Program-made: the position numbers and the translations under genes
Shown here: positions 6,235 through 6,622 of the stretch, piece by piece
How the letters are laid out: each line of letters opens with the position of its first letter
How positions within the stretch are numbered: position 1 is the first letter of the stretch
Notes under the pieces: model-generated
Told to the model about the DNA's origin: nothing
The model's input: the letters and a program-made list of their open reading frames with translations, nothing else
Database searches by the model: none
Origin: Collinsella sp.
GTDB taxonomy: Bacteria > Actinomycetota > Coriobacteriia > Coriobacteriales > Coriobacteriaceae
Direction: 5' to 3'
DNA length: 6,622 nt
NCBI GenBank assembly: GCA_031292915.1
Contig: JAUMSH010000045.1
Coordinates: forward strand, 1 to 6,622

Positions 6235-6263
6235 TGGGGAGCGCGTCGCGCCGTGCGTATAAT
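6235..6263 (+). promoter_or_regulatory. Probable purF promoter
   Basis: TATAAT at 6258-6263 is a perfect -10 hexamer, 42 bases upstream of the purF start. The -35 position at 17-bp spacing (TGGGGA, 6235-6240) is weak, so an activator or an upstream element may help. A small palindrome, GCTTTT-A-AAAAGC, lies at 6209-6221, upstream of the -35 position. I saw no recognisable purine riboswitch in the short leader. Confidence 0.6.
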
Positions 6264-6304
6264 AAGGCGGGTAACGCCAAAATACGAGGCTCTGAGGGGA
6301 TGCC

Positions 6305-6622
6305 ATGTCTCAAGAAACCATCCGCGCGGCCGAGCGTGCCGCGGGACAGGTGAACACCATGTCGACGTATGATCCGGACTCCGACCAGCTGCATGAGGAA
6401 TGCGGCGTTTTTGGTGTCTGGGCGCCCGATCGCGACGTGGCTCGACTGACGTACTTTGGCCTGCGTGCACTGCAGCACCGCGGCCAAGAATCGGCGGGAA
6501 TCGCTGTTGGTGACGGCGGTACGGTTATGGTCCGCAAGGATCTGGGCCTGCTCGACCGCGTGTTCTCCAATGCCGACTTGTCGACGCTCTCCGGTCAGCT
6601 GGCCGTGGGTCATGTGCGCTAC
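6305..6622 (+). CDS. purF: Amidophosphoribosyltransferase (3'-truncated by window)
   Basis: PurF transfers glutamine-derived ammonia to PRPP, forming phosphoribosylamine, the first committed purine step. Only the first 106 codons are present; the frame is open to the window end. The visible part is the start of the N-terminal nucleophile glutaminase domain: EECGVFGVW with the probable nucleophile Cys33, LQHRGQESAGI (56-66), and GHVRY (102-106), the beginning of the GHxRYST glutamine-binding signature. Residues 1-32 would be a propeptide removed to expose Cys33, as in the Bacillus-type enzyme. ATG 6305 is chosen for the GAGGGG about 5 bases upstream; Met19 (6359) is an alternative that would leave a 14-residue propeptide. 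An overlapping ATG at 6300 is in another frame. The gene diverges from the membrane-protein gene. Confidence 0.95.
   Translation, partial: MSQETIRAAERAAGQVNTMSTYDPDSDQLHEECGVFGVWAPDRDVARLTYFGLRALQHRGQESAGIAVGDGGTVMVRKDLGLLDRVFSNADLSTLSGQLAVGHVRY

Noticed and set aside
6110..6260. Riboswitch or T-box leader before purF
   Set aside because: The distance from the TATAAT box to the start codon leaves a leader of only about 35 bases, too short for a known purine or PRPP riboswitch.

Overview
The window carries conserved nucleotide-synthesis genes of a GC-rich, Gram-positive-type bacterium. The protein sequences, the codon choice and the gene set (class B sortase, MoaE-like protein, type IV ABC-like membrane protein beside purE and purF) suggest a Coriobacteriia member, most likely Collinsella or a close relative. 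That assignment rests on recognition, not on a database search.

Layout. Bases 1-2289 (+) hold the C-terminal ~70% of carB, the large subunit of carbamoyl-phosphate synthase. A 442-base intergenic region follows, with no credible gene but three strong palindromes. Next comes a tight plus-strand cluster: purE (2732-3196), a class B sortase (3232-4230) and a small MoaE-like protein (4234-4683), which probably share one transcript from a promoter near 2640-2668. A symmetric hairpin at 4717-4757 ends this cluster and also the convergent minus-strand gene (4790-6019), which encodes a multi-spanning membrane protein of the 'putative ABC-transporter type IV' family. A divergent intergenic region (6020-6304) leads into the first 106 codons of purF, cut by the window end.

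How the genes relate. CarB feeds pyrimidine and arginine synthesis with carbamoyl phosphate. PurF performs the first committed purine step and PurE a later one (N5-CAIR to CAIR). The sortase and the MoaE-like protein have no evident metabolic link to purine synthesis and may simply share the purE transcript.

The most unusual part is the carB-purE spacer. Two long hairpins, in opposite orientation, have quite different but perfectly self-complementary stems (25 and 30 bp), yet share a ~30-nt loop core (24 of 31 aligned positions identical). Differences inside the core include paired changes (C-G to U-A, G-C to A-U) consistent with an RNA fold containing an apical hairpin and two tandem G.A mismatch pairs. 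This looks like a structured RNA or mobile palindromic element present twice. The first copy is further nested in an inverted copy of the last bases of carB.
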